64,000 nt of DNA from Chromatiales bacterium (GTDB lineage Bacteria > Pseudomonadota > Gammaproteobacteria > Steroidobacterales > GCA-2729495): the NCBI GenBank assembly GCA_016789885.1, contig JAEUPZ010000031.1, forward strand, positions 1 to 64,000. Reading direction: 5' to 3'. A program made the translations under genes and the position numbers. Below, one piece after another: positions 45,971-57,787 of this stretch; within the stretch, counting starts at the first letter, position 1; every line of letters begins with the position of its first letter. The notes under the pieces were generated by a model. The model was not told the DNA's origin and ran no database searches. It saw only the letters and a program-made list of their open reading frames with translations.

Positions 45971-46971
45971 TGGCCGCCGGGCCTGGGCAGGTGCCGGGCC
46001 CCCCGCCGGCGCTGCTGACGGAGGCCGGCATCATCGCCGCCCTCACGCCGGCGCTGCCAGGCAGGCCCGACATCCGTCTCGGCATCGGGGACGACGGCGC
46101 CGTGCTGCGCCCGTCGCCGGGCACCGAGCTCGTCGTGGTCACCGACGCCGTGGTCGAAGGGACGCACTTTCCCGCCGGCATCCCGGCCCGCGCCATCGGC
46201 CACCGGGCCCTGGCGGTCAACCTGAGCGACCTCGCGGCCATGGGTGCCACCCCGCGCTGGGCGACGCTGGCGCTGTCGTTGCCGGCGCCCCAGTCGGGCT
46301 GGCTGCGCGAGTTCGCCGCAGGCCTGCTCGAACTGGCTGCCGCCACCGGCACCGCCCTCGTGGGCGGCGACACGGTGACGGGCCCGCTCTTCGCGACGGT
46401 GACGGCCATCGGCGAGGTGCCGGCGGGCCAGCCGGCCGGCCGGCGGGGCGCCCGCCCGGGGGATGGAGTGTTCGTCACCGGCACGCCCGGGGATGCCGTG
46501 CAGGGCCGCCTGCTGCTGGAGTCGGCCCGTCATGACGCGGCGGCTGACTACCTGCGGTCACGGTTCCTCCATCCCGAGGCGCGCCTCGCCGCGGGCCGCG
46601 CACTCAGGCCGCTCGCCTCGGCGATGCTCGACGTTTCCGACGGCCTCGACCAGGACCTGCGCCGGATCGCCGCCGCCAGCGCCGTGGGCCTGCAACTCGA
46701 CGTGAATGCGCTCCCGCTCTCGCCACAGCTCCGGGACGTGGCGGGTCCCGATGCCGTAGCCCGCGCCCTGACGGGCGGCGACGACTACGAGCTGGCGTTC
46801 ACGGCGCCGGCGGAGGAGGCCGCGCCCATCGCCGCCATCGCCGCCGCCGCCGGCTGCGCCATCACGCGCATCGGCACCGTCGTCGCCGGCAGTGCAGTGC
46901 GCTGGCACGACGGCGGCCGCGAGTACCCGGTGCCGGCCGGCGCCTGGCAGCACTTCGGGGCCGGCGCGTGA
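45970..46971 (+). CDS. thiL: Thiamine-monophosphate kinase
   Basis: A 333-residue enzyme making thiamine diphosphate. Seen: GIGDDGAVL, VVEGTHFPAG, GHRALAVNLSDLAAMGA, VGGDTVTG and MLDVSDGLDQDL plus GGDDYELAF. Overlaps nusB and pgpA. Confidence 0.95.
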   Translation: MAAGPGQVPGPPPALLTEAGIIAALTPALPGRPDIRLGIGDDGAVLRPSPGTELVVVTDAVVEGTHFPAGIPARAIGHRALAVNLSDLAAMGATPRWATLALSLPAPQSGWLREFAAGLLELAAATGTALVGGDTVTGPLFATVTAIGEVPAGQPAGRRGARPGDGVFVTGTPGDAVQGRLLLESARHDAAADYLRSRFLHPEARLAAGRALRPLASAMLDVSDGLDQDLRRIAAASAVGLQLDVNALPLSPQLRDVAGPDAVARALTGGDDYELAFTAPAEEAAPIAAIAAAAGCAITRIGTVVAGSAVRWHDGGREYPVPAGAWQHFGAGA

Positions 46972-47474
46972 GCCCGCAGCCCGGTCCGCCGGGGCTCGCC
47001 CGGCAGGTCCTCGCGGACCCGGTGCACTGGCTGCCCTTCGGGCTCGGCGTGGGGCTGCTGCCCCGGGCCCCGGGTACCTGGGGCTCGGCGCTGGCCGTGC
47101 TGCTCGTGGCGGCCTGGCCCGCGCTGCAGGGGCCCGTCGGCATCGCCGCCTGCGTCGTGCTCTTCGCCATCGGCGTGCCGCTCTGCGGGGCCAGCGCGCG
47201 GCGTCTCGGCGTGCACGACCACGGCGGCATCGTCCTCGACGAGATCGTCGCGATGCTCGCCGTGCTGCAGGTCACGCCGCGCAGCCTGCCGTGGTTCGTC
47301 GCGGCCTTTGCGCTGTTCCGGCTGTTTGACATCTTCAAGCCCTGGCCGATCCGGGAGCTTGATCACAGCGTCCGCGGCGGTACGGGAATTATGCTCGATG
47401 ACGCAATGGCGGCCGTCTATGCCGCGTTGCTGGTGAAGGGCAGCGGGCTCCTGTTCTTCCCGGTCCAGACCTGA
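46968..47474 (+). CDS. pgpA: Phosphatidylglycerophosphatase A
   Basis: A 168-residue inner-membrane phosphatase. Seen: LPFGLGVGLLPRAPGTWGS, DHGGIVLDEIVAML, and FRLFDIFKPWPIRELD. GTG start overlapping the thiL stop (GTGA). Confidence 0.93.
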   Translation: MSPQPGPPGLARQVLADPVHWLPFGLGVGLLPRAPGTWGSALAVLLVAAWPALQGPVGIAACVVLFAIGVPLCGASARRLGVHDHGGIVLDEIVAMLAVLQVTPRSLPWFVAAFALFRLFDIFKPWPIRELDHSVRGGTGIMLDDAMAAVYAALLVKGSGLLFFPVQT

Positions 47475-47521
47475 CACTTTCGCCGGCTTGCCGGTGTCGA
47501 GGGCCCGCAAGGTTCCTCCCC

Positions 47522-48820
47522 ATGGTGCAAGCCGCGACTACTGGTGCCGCCCCGCTCCCGGTACCGGACAGGATCGGCAAGTACGCCATCGTCAACGAGG
47601 TGGGGCACGGCACCACCGGCACCGTGTACCTCGCCCACGACCCGGACTTCCGCCGGGATGTCGCGATCAAGGTCTACAACGTCGTCAGCGACGACGACGC
47701 GCAGCGCGCGCGGATCGCCCGCAAGATGTTCTTCAACGAGGCCCGCATGGTGGGGATGCTCCAGCACCCCAACATCCTGCCGATCTTCGACGCGGGCGAG
47801 GAGGGCGGCAAGTACTACGTCGTGATGGAGCACGTGCAGCGGGCCCGCACGCTGGAGGCCTACTGCCGTCCCGACAACCTGCTCCATGTCGAGGACGTGG
47901 TGAAGATCGTCTTCAAGTCGGCCCGGGCGCTGCACTACGCCCACCGGCGCGGTGTCATCCACCGGGACGTGAAGCCGAGCAACATCATGCTCACCAACGA
48001 CAACGACGTGCGCATCATCGACTTCGGCATCGCGCTGCTGGCCGACGCCGACGTCTCGAAGATCGAGGGCATCGCCGGGTCGCCGAGCTACATGTCGCCG
48101 GAGCAGGTGCAGGGGCACGAGCTGACGCCGGCCTCGGACCTGTACTCCCTGGGCGCCGTGATGTACGAGCTGCTGACGGGCTTCCGGCCGTTCCGGGCAA
48201 GCTCGCTCGCCAAGCTGCTGAACCAGATCACCTACTCGACGCCGGCGCCGATCCACACGCTGCGGGCGGGCATCCCCGAGGAGCTCGAGGAGGTGGTCGC
48301 CATCGCCCTGCAGAAGGACCCGGCCCGCCGCCACGCGAGCGGTGCCGTGATGGCCGAGCACCTGACCCGTGTCTACCAGGCGCTGAAGGCGCAGTGGGAC
48401 GGCACCGACCGGCCGGACCGCTTCGACACGCTGCGCCGGCTGTCCTTCTTCCACGATTTCTCCCACGCCGAGATCCGCGAGATCCTCCGGGCCAGCGAGT
48501 GGCGCGAGTATGGCTGGGGTGACGAGATCGTCCGCGAGGGTGATGCCGACGACCGCTTCTACGTCGTCGTGGCCGGGCGCGTGCGCGTCGAGCGCCACGG
48601 CCGGCTGCTGGGCCACCTGCGCGACGGCGACTGCTTCGGCGAGACGGGCTACGTGGCGGGCGCGCGCAGCACGGCGGGCATCCGGGCCGACGAGGCCGTG
48701 ACCATCCTGAGCGTGAGCGCGACGCTGCTCGAGCAGGCCTCGGCCGAGTGCCAGCTGCGCTTCAACAAGGTGTTCCTGCGGGCGCTGATCCGCCGGCTGC
48801 AGGGGGCAGGCGCGGGCTGA
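47522..48820 (+). CDS. Ser/Thr protein kinase fused to a cyclic-nucleotide-binding domain
   Basis: A 432-residue soluble protein. Residues 18-290 form a Hanks kinase with glycine loop VGHGTTGTVY (27-36), Lys50, Glu73, HRDVKPSN (catalytic Asp149), DFG 167-169 and SPSYMSPEQ: all catalytic residues are present. Residues 305-425 form a cNMP-binding fold (DEIVREGDADDRFYVVVAGR, then DCFGETGYVAGARSTAG, the phosphate-binding cassette). No membrane segment. Inference: a kinase gated by cAMP or cGMP. It follows pgpA by 47 bases and may be separately transcribed. Confidence 0.92.
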   Translation: MVQAATTGAAPLPVPDRIGKYAIVNEVGHGTTGTVYLAHDPDFRRDVAIKVYNVVSDDDAQRARIARKMFFNEARMVGMLQHPNILPIFDAGEEGGKYYVVMEHVQRARTLEAYCRPDNLLHVEDVVKIVFKSARALHYAHRRGVIHRDVKPSNIMLTNDNDVRIIDFGIALLADADVSKIEGIAGSPSYMSPEQVQGHELTPASDLYSLGAVMYELLTGFRPFRASSLAKLLNQITYSTPAPIHTLRAGIPEELEEVVAIALQKDPARRHASGAVMAEHLTRVYQALKAQWDGTDRPDRFDTLRRLSFFHDFSHAEIREILRASEWREYGWGDEIVREGDADDRFYVVVAGRVRVERHGRLLGHLRDGDCFGETGYVAGARSTAGIRADEAVTILSVSATLLEQASAECQLRFNKVFLRALIRRLQGAGAG

Positions 48821-48912
48821 GGCCCGGTTCGGCGCTCGTGGCAGCTCCGGTTCCGGCGCCGCGGTGACCGGGGCCCCGGCGCCTCGACCCGGGCCGGGGG
48901 CGACGGACGGCC

Positions 48913-49182
48913 TTAGTCGTCGTTGTCGTCTTCTTCGTCCTCGCCGCCGCCGCCGTCCGGCTCGCCGGCGAACTCCTGCAGGCCTCCGCCGAGCAGCACC
49001 TGCACGCGCTGTTCGGCGTCCTTCAGTGCCGTCTCGCACTCCCGCGACAGCCGCACCGCGCGCTCGAAGTCGCGCAGCGACTTCTCGAGGGGCTGCTCGC
49101 CGGCCTCGAGGAGTTCGACGATGCCCTCGAGCTCGGCGAGGGATTTCTCGAGGTCGACGGGTTTTTTCCGGGTCGCGGTCAT
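48913..49182 (-). CDS. xseB: Exodeoxyribonuclease VII small subunit
   Basis: An 89-residue helical protein: DLEKSLAELEGIVELLEAGE, then LEKSLRDFERAVRLSRECE, the XseB two-helix pattern; the tail is a highly acidic GGGGEDEEDDNDD. Start at ATG 49182. The usual neighbours ispA and dxs are absent. Confidence 0.92.
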   Translation of the reverse strand: MTATRKKPVDLEKSLAELEGIVELLEAGEQPLEKSLRDFERAVRLSRECETALKDAEQRVQVLLGGGLQEFAGEPDGGGGEDEEDDNDD

Positions 49183-49252
49183 CTGCCTGACACTGCGGGG
49201 CGAAAGGCGAGGTAGCCTTGCATAGCCCCCGCGGGTGGTCAAACGGCCACCG

Positions 49253-49281
49253 TTGACAGCCCCGGGGGGCGACCGTAGATT
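49253..49281 (+). promoter_or_regulatory. Promoter of the rubrerythrin operon
   Basis: A consensus TTGACA (49253-49258), a 17-base spacer, and TAGATT (49276-49281), followed at once by a palindrome. This is the best sigma-70 promoter in the window. Confidence 0.75.
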
Positions 49282-49296
49282 TAGACGCAGTCTAAA
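49280..49296 (+). promoter_or_regulatory. Perfect palindromic operator at the rubrerythrin start site
   Basis: TTTAGAC-GCA-GTCTAAA, arms of 7 bases, overlapping the end of the -10 and the expected transcription start. It resembles the Irr ICE box (TTTAGAA-N3-TTCTAAA) of the Fur superfamily. The regulator is not in this window, but an iron or peroxide sensor fits a rubrerythrin gene. Confidence 0.7.
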
Positions 49297-49331
49297 CCCC
49301 CGGTTCCCCCTGCATTTCCAAGGAGATTCCC

Positions 49332-49751
49332 GTGAGCCTCAAAGGCAGCAAGACCGAAGCGAACCTCAAGGCGGCATTCGCCGGTGAGTCCCAGGCGAAC
49401 CGCCGCTACCTGTATTTCGCCGCCAAGGCCGACGTCGAGGGCTACAACGACGTGGCCGCCGTGTTCCGTTCCACGGCCGAGGGCGAGACCGGCCATGCCC
49501 ATGGCCACCTCGACTACCTGAAGGACGTGGGTGACCCGGCGACGGGCCTGCCCATCGGCTCGACGGCCGACAACCTGAAGGCGGCCATCGCCGGCGAGAC
49601 CCACGAGTACACCGACATGTACCCGGGCATGGCCAAGACCGCCCGGGACGAGGGTCACGGCGAGATCGCCGACTGGTTCGAGACCCTGGCCAAGGCGGAG
49701 CGTTCCCACGCGAACCGCTTCCAGAAGGCCCTCGACACCCTCGGCAAGTAA
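49332..49751 (+). CDS. Rubrerythrin-family diiron protein
   Basis: A 139-residue four-helix-bundle protein: [50 protein letters not shown] and [12 protein letters not shown] supply the two EXXH-type pairs of a diiron site. It lacks the C-terminal rubredoxin domain of classical rubrerythrins. Likely reduces hydrogen peroxide. GTG start with AAGGAGATT ribosome site. Confidence 0.93.
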   Translation: MSLKGSKTEANLKAAFAGESQANRRYLYFAAKADVEGYNDVAAVFRSTAEGETGHAHGHLDYLKDVGDPATGLPIGSTADNLKAAIAGETHEYTDMYPGMAKTARDEGHGEIADWFETLAKAERSHANRFQKALDTLGK

Positions 49752-49772
49752 GCCCAAGCCTGCGTTCGCCGG

Positions 49773-49801
49773 CCGGGCCGGGGCCTCGCGCCCTGGCCCG
49801 G
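49773..49801 (+). other. Hairpin between rubrerythrin and Fe-S genes
   Basis: CCGGGCC / GGCCCGG arms with further pairing inside (GGGG/CCCT), 21 bases after the rubrerythrin stop. With no T-run it may set the ratio of rubrerythrin to downstream mRNA rather than end transcription fully. Confidence 0.4.
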
Positions 49802-49831
49802 TACCCGGTGAGCCGACGTACTGGAGCGCCC

Positions 49832-51163
49832 ATGGCACCGCCCGGCCCCCGTGAAGGCAGCCTCGACGCGCCGACCCGCCACCCCCTCGACTGGCAGTCG
49901 CCCGCGTTCTATGACCGCGAGGCCCTGACGAAGGAGCTCGAGCGGGTCTTCGACATCTGCCACGGCTGCCGGCGCTGCTTCAGCCTGTGCAATGCCTTTC
50001 CGACCCTCTTCGACGCCGTCGACGAGTCCGCCACCGGCGAAGTCGACGGCGTCCCCAAGGCGAAGTTCGATGAGGTCGTCGACCACTGCTACCTGTGCGA
50101 CCTCTGCTACCTGACCAAGTGCCCCTACGTCCCGCCGCACCCGTTCAACGTCGACTTCCCGCACCTGATGCTGCGCGCCAAGGCCGTGCGCTTCCGCGAG
50201 CAGGGCGCCTCGTGGCGCAACCGTGTGCTGGCCGCCACGGATGAGGTCGGCCGCCTCGCCGGCATCCCGGTGGTGGCCGAGGCCGTCAACGCGGTCAATT
50301 CAAGCGGCCCCGGGCGCGCGCTGCTCGAGCGTGTGCTGGGCGTGGCCCGCGACGCCCCGGTGCCACGCTACGCGGGCCGTCCTGCCCGGTCGCGGGTCGC
50401 CGAGGCGAAGCCTGCGGCCGTCACGCCCGCCGGCGGCACCACCGGCAAGGTCATCCTGTTCACCACCTGCTACGGCAACCACAACGTGCCGGAGGTCGTC
50501 GAGGACCTCGTCGCCGTCTATCGCCACAACGGCATCGAGGTGCGCCTGGCCGCCAGCGAGCAATGCTGCGGCATGCCGAAACTGGAACTCGGTGACCTCG
50601 AGTCCGTCGCCCGCGCCAAGGAGGCGAACGTGCCGGAACTCGCGCGCTGGGTGGAGCAGGGCTACGACATCGTCGCGCCGGTGCCGTCCTGCGTGCTGAT
50701 GTTCAAGCAGGAACTGCCGCTCATGTTCCCGGACGATCCGCAGGTCAAGGCCGTGGCGGCGGCCTTCTACGACCCGTTCAACTACCTGTGGCAGCGGCAC
50801 CGGGAAGGGCAGCTGCGCACGGAGTTCCCCAACGCGCTCGGCACCGTGGCGTACCACGTGGCCTGCCACCTGCGCGTGCAGAACATCGGCCTCAAGACCC
50901 GCGACGTGCTGCAGCTCATCCCCGGCACCACGGTCCAGCCCATCGAGCGCTGCTCGGGCCACGACGGCACCTACGGCGTGAAGACCGAGTTCCGGGCCGC
51001 TTCCGTGAAGATCGCGAAGCCCGTCGCCGACCAGGTCAGGGCCGGGGCCGCCGACCACTTCGCCAGCGACTGTCCCATGGCGGGTGCCCAGGTCGCGGGC
51101 CTCGCCGGTCGTGAGGACCATCCCCACCCCATGCAGCTGCTCCGCCGCGCCTATGGCATCTGA
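49832..51163 (+). CDS. Heterodisulfide reductase/GlpC-like Fe-S protein (CCG domains)
   Basis: A 443-residue protein. Seen: two [4Fe-4S] sites ([14 protein letters not shown] and [14 protein letters not shown]), then two CCG-type half-domains (TTCYGNHN...[10 protein letters not shown] and ACHLRVQ...RCSGHDG). Fits the HdrD/GlpC-like redox family. Start ATG 49832 after GGAG; a GTG at 49808 is the alternative. Lies between rubrerythrin and a DUF3501 gene, an arrangement found in other proteobacteria. Inference: it passes electrons to the rubrerythrin. Confidence 0.88.
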   Translation: MAPPGPREGSLDAPTRHPLDWQSPAFYDREALTKELERVFDICHGCRRCFSLCNAFPTLFDAVDESATGEVDGVPKAKFDEVVDHCYLCDLCYLTKCPYVPPHPFNVDFPHLMLRAKAVRFREQGASWRNRVLAATDEVGRLAGIPVVAEAVNAVNSSGPGRALLERVLGVARDAPVPRYAGRPARSRVAEAKPAAVTPAGGTTGKVILFTTCYGNHNVPEVVEDLVAVYRHNGIEVRLAASEQCCGMPKLELGDLESVARAKEANVPELARWVEQGYDIVAPVPSCVLMFKQELPLMFPDDPQVKAVAAAFYDPFNYLWQRHREGQLRTEFPNALGTVAYHVACHLRVQNIGLKTRDVLQLIPGTTVQPIERCSGHDGTYGVKTEFRAASVKIAKPVADQVRAGAADHFASDCPMAGAQVAGLAGREDHPHPMQLLRRAYGI

Positions 51164-51758
51164 GACTCCCCACACCGGCCGCCTGCGCCCGGAAGACCTC
51201 TTCACCCTCGAGGCCTACGCGCGCCTGCGGCCCGCCTTCCGGGCCCAGGTGATGGCCCACAAGGCCCACCGCCGTCTGGCGCTCGGGCCCCACGTGACGC
51301 TGTACTTCGAGGACCGCCTGACGATGCACTACCAGGTGCAGGAGATGCTGCGGGCCGAGCGCATCTTCGAGCCGGCCGACATCCAGGCCGAACTCGACGC
51401 CTACAACCCGCTGATCCCCGACGGCGACAACTGGAAGGCGACGCTGATGATCGAGTACGCGGACGTCGACGAGCGGCGCCGGGCGCTGGAGCGCCTGCGC
51501 GGCGTCGAGGACTGCATCTGGGTCCGCGTGGCCGGGCACGGGCCGGTGCCGGGCATCGCCGACGAGGACCTGGAGCGGGGCAACGACGAAAAGACCTCGG
51601 CCGTGCACTTCCTGCGCTTTCCGCTCACGGCCGCCATGATCGCGGCGCTGAAGGGCGGGGCGGGGCTCGCGGCCGGCATCACCCATCCGTCCCTGGAGAT
51701 CAGCATCGACGCGGTGCCGGAGCCGACCCGCGAGTCGCTGGTGGCCGACCTCGCCTGA
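51153..51758 (+). CDS. DUF3501 family protein
   Basis: A 201-residue protein with no signal or membrane segment. Seen: [40 protein letters not shown] and [20 protein letters not shown], the DUF3501 pattern. It overlaps the Fe-S gene by 11 bases, so the three genes form a unit. Function unknown. Confidence 0.85.
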   Translation: MASETPHTGRLRPEDLFTLEAYARLRPAFRAQVMAHKAHRRLALGPHVTLYFEDRLTMHYQVQEMLRAERIFEPADIQAELDAYNPLIPDGDNWKATLMIEYADVDERRRALERLRGVEDCIWVRVAGHGPVPGIADEDLERGNDEKTSAVHFLRFPLTAAMIAALKGGAGLAAGITHPSLEISIDAVPEPTRESLVADLA

Positions 51759-51930
51759 CGCCGGTGGCGCGGGGTTCCGCGCCACTGCCCGCTCGACTAA
51801 GATGCGCGCCGTTGTTGTTGCGCGCCTGATTCCGCACTGCCCCTGACGCCGGTGACCGGCCCGCAGCCCCGTCCATTTCCGGCGGGCCTGCGGTCGGCAT
51901 TGCCAGTGGCCTGCGGCCGGACCCACGCCC

Positions 51931-53817
<1,887 letters not shown>

Positions 53818-53819
53818 CC

Positions 53820-56084
53820 ATGTCCAACCAGAACCGCCTGCAGTTCGAGTCCGTCGAGCGGGTGCCGCTGCGCACCTTCACCGAGAAGGCGTACCTCGAC
53901 TACTCGATGTACGTCATCCTCGACCGCGCGCTGCCCCACGTCGGCGACGGCCTGAAGCCCGTGCAGCGGCGCATCATCTACGCCATGAGCGAGCTGGGCC
54001 TCGCGGCGACCGCCAAGCCCAAGAAGTCGGCGCGCACCGTCGGCGACGTCATCGGCAAGTTCCACCCCCACGGCGACTCGGCGTGCTACGAGGCCATGGT
54101 CCACATGGCCCAGCCGTTCGCGTACCGCTACCCGATCATCGACGGGCAGGGGAACTGGGGCTCGGCCGACGACCCGAAGTCGTTCGCGGCCATGCGCTAC
54201 ACCGAGGCCAAGCTCACGCCTTATGCGGCGACGCTGCTGGCCGAGCTCGACCAGGGCACCGTCGACTTCGTGCCCAACTTCGACGGCACCCTCGAGGAGC
54301 CGTCGCTGCTGCCGGCCCAGCTGCCGAACCTGCTGCTGAACGGCACCAGCGGCATCGCGGTGGGCATGTCGACGGACATCCCGCCCCACAACCTGCGCGA
54401 GGTCGTGGCGGCGGTGGTGCGCCTGCTCGAGGACCCGGACACGACGGTGCGGCAGCTCTGCCAGCACATCAAGGCGCCCGACTTCCCCACGGGTGGCGAG
54501 ATCATCAGCCCCCGCAAGGACATCCACGACATCTACGCCACCGGCAACGGCACGCTGCGCCTGCGGGCCCGCTGGGAGCGCGACGGCGACGACATCGTCA
54601 TCACCGAGCTGCCCTTCCAGGTGTCGGGCAGCAAGGTTCTCGAACAGATCGAGGCCCAGCGCCAGGCGAAGAAGCTGCCGCTGGTGCAGGACCTGCGCGA
54701 CGAGTCCGACCACGAGAACCCCACGCGCCTCGTCATCGTGCCGAAGTCCGGCCGCATCGACGTGGATGCGCTGATGAGCCACCTGTTCGCGACCACCGAC
54801 CTCGAGCGCACCCAGCGGGTCAACCTGAACTGCATCGGCCTCGACGGCCGCCCGGCCGTGCGTGACCTGAAGTCGGTGCTGGCCGAGTGGCTGCAGTTCC
54901 GCACCACGTCCGTGCGCCGGCGGCTGCAGTTCCGCCTCGGCAAGGTCGAGGAGCGGCTGCACATCCTCGACGGCCTGCTGGTGGCCTACCTCAACATCGA
55001 CGAGGTCATCCGCATCATCCGCACCGAGGACCGGCCGAAGGACGCGCTCATCAGGCGCTTCGGGATCAGCGAGGTGCAGGCCGAGGCCATCCTCAACCTG
55101 CGCCTGCGCCAGCTGGCAAAGCTCGAGGAGATCGAGATCCGCACCGAGCAGCAGGACCTCGCCACCGAGCGGGCGCGCCTGAGGGAGCTGCTGGACGCGC
55201 CGGCCAAGCTCCGCGCCCTGATGCGGGAAGAACTGCTGGCGCTCGCCGAGAAGCACGGCGATGCCCGCCGCACGGGCGTCGTCGAGCGCGAGGCGGCCCA
55301 GGCGCTGGCCGAGACGGAGCTCGTCGCCAGCGAGCCCGTGACCGTCGTGCTGTCCGCCGCCGGCTGGGTACGGGCCGCCAAGGGCCACGAGATCGACCCG
55401 GGGACGCTCAGCTACCGGTCGGGCGACGGGTTCCTGGCGGCGGCCCGCGGCCGCAGCACGCAGCTCGCGGTGTTCATCGACAGCACGGGGCGGGCCTACT
55501 GCCTGCCAGCCCACACGCTGCCGTCGGCGCGGGGGCAGGGCGAGCCGCTCTCGGGCCGGCTCAACCCGCCGGCCGGCGCCACGTTCCGCGGCGTGCTCAT
55601 CGGCGAGCCGGCCCAGCGCTGCCTGCTGGCCACGGACGCCGGCTACGGGTTCTTCGTGTCGCTCGGCGAGCTGCACTCGCGCAACCGCTCCGGCAAGGCG
55701 GCCCTGAAGGTGCCGGCCGGGGCCAGCGTGCTGGTGCCGGCCGTGGCGCCGGCCGACTTCCCCGGCGACGCTCAGGTGGCGGCGGTCAGCTCCGAGGGCC
55801 GGCTGCTCGTGTTCCCGGCGGGCGAGCTCCCGGAGCTCGCCCGGGGCAAGGGCAACAAGATTTTCGCCATCCCCACGGCGAAGTTCCGCAGCGGCGAGGA
55901 GAAGCTCACCGCCGTGGCGGTGCTGGCGGCGGGGGCATCCCTGCTGCTGACCTGCGGCCAGCGCACCATGACGCTGGCGCCCGGCGACCTGAAGGAGTAC
56001 GCGGGCGGCCGCGGCCGGCGTGGCGCGCTGCTGCCGCGGGGCTGGCGCAAGGTCGACCGCCTCGACGTCTCGGCGCCGGCCTGA
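53820..56084 (+). CDS. parC: DNA topoisomerase IV subunit A
   Basis: A 754-residue cleavage subunit. Seen: [15 protein letters not shown], the [20 protein letters not shown] (Ser87 and Glu91 correspond to quinolone-sensitive Ser80 and Glu84 of E. coli), catalytic Tyr127 in AMRYTEA, and a C-terminal beta-pinwheel. Two bases after parE. Sequence is wild-type at the main quinolone positions. Confidence 0.96.
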   Translation: MSNQNRLQFESVERVPLRTFTEKAYLDYSMYVILDRALPHVGDGLKPVQRRIIYAMSELGLAATAKPKKSARTVGDVIGKFHPHGDSACYEAMVHMAQPFAYRYPIIDGQGNWGSADDPKSFAAMRYTEAKLTPYAATLLAELDQGTVDFVPNFDGTLEEPSLLPAQLPNLLLNGTSGIAVGMSTDIPPHNLREVVAAVVRLLEDPDTTVRQLCQHIKAPDFPTGGEIISPRKDIHDIYATGNGTLRLRARWERDGDDIVITELPFQVSGSKVLEQIEAQRQAKKLPLVQDLRDESDHENPTRLVIVPKSGRIDVDALMSHLFATTDLERTQRVNLNCIGLDGRPAVRDLKSVLAEWLQFRTTSVRRRLQFRLGKVEERLHILDGLLVAYLNIDEVIRIIRTEDRPKDALIRRFGISEVQAEAILNLRLRQLAKLEEIEIRTEQQDLATERARLRELLDAPAKLRALMREELLALAEKHGDARRTGVVEREAAQALAETELVASEPVTVVLSAAGWVRAAKGHEIDPGTLSYRSGDGFLAAARGRSTQLAVFIDSTGRAYCLPAHTLPSARGQGEPLSGRLNPPAGATFRGVLIGEPAQRCLLATDAGYGFFVSLGELHSRNRSGKAALKVPAGASVLVPAVAPADFPGDAQVAAVSSEGRLLVFPAGELPELARGKGNKIFAIPTAKFRSGEEKLTAVAVLAAGASLLLTCGQRTMTLAPGDLKEYAGGRGRRGALLPRGWRKVDRLDVSAPA

Positions 56085-56098
56085 GGCCGGGGGGCGGG

Positions 56099-57787
56099 TC
56101 AGCCGAGGCGGCGGATCGGTGCCGTGGGCGTCGCTTCGGGCGCCGGCGGATCCATGGCCACGGGACCGGTCCGGCTCCCGGTCCATTCCTGCTCGTAGTC
56201 GCGCTCCAGCAGCGCCAGCGCGTCGCGCAGGCCCTGGGCCTGGTGCTCGTCCGTGTCGCTGCCTTCGGCGAGGGCCGGCAGGTCGATCATGCCGGCTCCC
56301 GGCGTCCAGGACCGGCGGCCGGTGGTGTCCCCGGCGGCCTCGCCGGGGGCCGTGTTGAACAGTTCTTCCAGTTCCGAGGTGATGTCGTCGGCCGGCCGGA
56401 GGCGCTGCGAGCGCGTGGTCTCCTCGCTCCGCCGGGGCCATGTACCGCTGGCTGCGCCGGTGACCGCCACGGACGCGCCGGCCACCGTCGACTCGACGGC
56501 GGGCAGCGGTTCGAAGCTGACGGCGATGGCCGGCTCGGCGGCCGTCGCTGGCATCGCGACCTTCACCGGCGCGGCCTCCCTGGCTGGCTCCTCAGCGGCC
56601 GTGGACCGGCGGCGGCTGCGCCACCAGAACGGGCTGCCGGCGAGCAGGCCGAAGGCGGCACCGGCCAGCGCCGAGACCAGCGGCTCGGCGCCGGACTGCT
56701 GCGGGGACCGGGCCGGCGCGGCGGCCGGCGGCTGCCGCGCCGGTCGCGGGCGGGGTGCCGGTGCCGGCGCGACGGCGGCCTCCGGGGCGGGCAGGGCGGC
56801 GGCGGCGAGGGCTGCACCGCCAACCTCGGCCGCGGGCGCGACAGGGCCGCTGGTGTCGTTCGCTTTGCTGGTGGCGCCGGCGTCGCCCGTGGCGGCGGCA
56901 GGCTCGTCCACCGGACCGGCCGCTTCGTCCGACGCGACGGGTCCGTCGGCGGGTGAGTTGCCGATGTCGGTCGGCGTCGCTGCACGGGCTGGTACGGCGG
57001 GTGCGTCCGATCCCGACCGGGCGACGGCGGGTACCGCCGCAGCCTCCGCCGGCATCACCAGGGTGGCACCGGCCATCAGTCGCGCCGGGTCCCCGCCGAG
57101 GAAGGCATCGCGGTTGGCGGCGTGGATGGCAGCGGCCGTGAGGCGGGGGCTGCCGCCGGCGCCGGTGGCCCGCACCGCGATGGACCAGAGGGTTTCTCCG
57201 GTCTGCACCAGGTAGCGCTCGCCGGGCGCCAGCGGTGTCAGGGTGCGGGCAGGTGCGGCCGTCACCGGCGCCGCGCCGCCATCACGCGCGGGATCCGGCG
57301 TCGTGGCGGTGTCGGCAGGTCCCGGCATCGCCGGCAGTGGCGGCGCTGACGACGTTGCTGCCGACGCGGGTACTGATGCCGTGCCGGTGCCGGGCAGGTC
57401 CGGGATGAACACGAACTCGCGCTGGCTGGACGGCATGCCGGGGCACGCCACCCGGACCGTCAGCCCGTAGGCCGGCTCCGCCAGGGGGCGCGGCGAGTCC
57501 AGGCTGATGCTGGCGGTCGCCGGGCCCACGGCCGGCACCACGGTGGCGCCGAGCCCGGCCACGGCCGGCAGGCCGGCGCCGGTGCCCGAGACGGAGACGC
57601 AGCCGGCGTCCAGGGACTCGCCGGCCGCCAGGCTCACCGCCACCCGGGCGGACAGCGGCTGGCCGAGCTGCGAGCCGGCCACCAGCTCGCCGATCTCGAG
57701 TGCCGGCGCCGCGGGGGCGAATGCCAGCAGCAGGGCGGCGACCGGCGCGGGGAGGAGGGTTGTGGCCTGGCGTCCCATGCGCATCAT
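56099..57787 (-). CDS. FimV-like LysM protein
   Basis: A 562-residue protein. Seen: signal peptide (1-29), a FimV-type N-terminal domain (LEIGELVAGSQLGQPLSARV, then QREFVFIPDLP), a LysM-like domain (YLVQTGETLWSIAVRATG, about 185-250), a long Ala/Pro linker, one membrane helix (AGAAFGLLAGSPFWW), and an acidic cytoplasmic tail (DDITSELEELFNT, DLPALAEGSDTDEH, LRDALALLERDYEQEW). Known: FimV organises the polar type IV pilus and twitching machinery. Shorter than P. aeruginosa FimV, with no clear TPR end. Coupled to the FimX-like gene by a 4-base overlap. Confidence 0.85.
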   Translation of the reverse strand: MMRMGRQATTLLPAPVAALLLAFAPAAPALEIGELVAGSQLGQPLSARVAVSLAAGESLDAGCVSVSGTGAGLPAVAGLGATVVPAVGPATASISLDSPRPLAEPAYGLTVRVACPGMPSSQREFVFIPDLPGTGTASVPASAATSSAPPLPAMPGPADTATTPDPARDGGAAPVTAAPARTLTPLAPGERYLVQTGETLWSIAVRATGAGGSPRLTAAAIHAANRDAFLGGDPARLMAGATLVMPAEAAAVPAVARSGSDAPAVPARAATPTDIGNSPADGPVASDEAAGPVDEPAAATGDAGATSKANDTSGPVAPAAEVGGAALAAAALPAPEAAVAPAPAPRPRPARQPPAAAPARSPQQSGAEPLVSALAGAAFGLLAGSPFWWRSRRRSTAAEEPAREAAPVKVAMPATAAEPAIAVSFEPLPAVESTVAGASVAVTGAASGTWPRRSEETTRSQRLRPADDITSELEELFNTAPGEAAGDTTGRRSWTPGAGMIDLPALAEGSDTDEHQAQGLRDALALLERDYEQEWTGSRTGPVAMDPPAPEATPTAPIRRLG

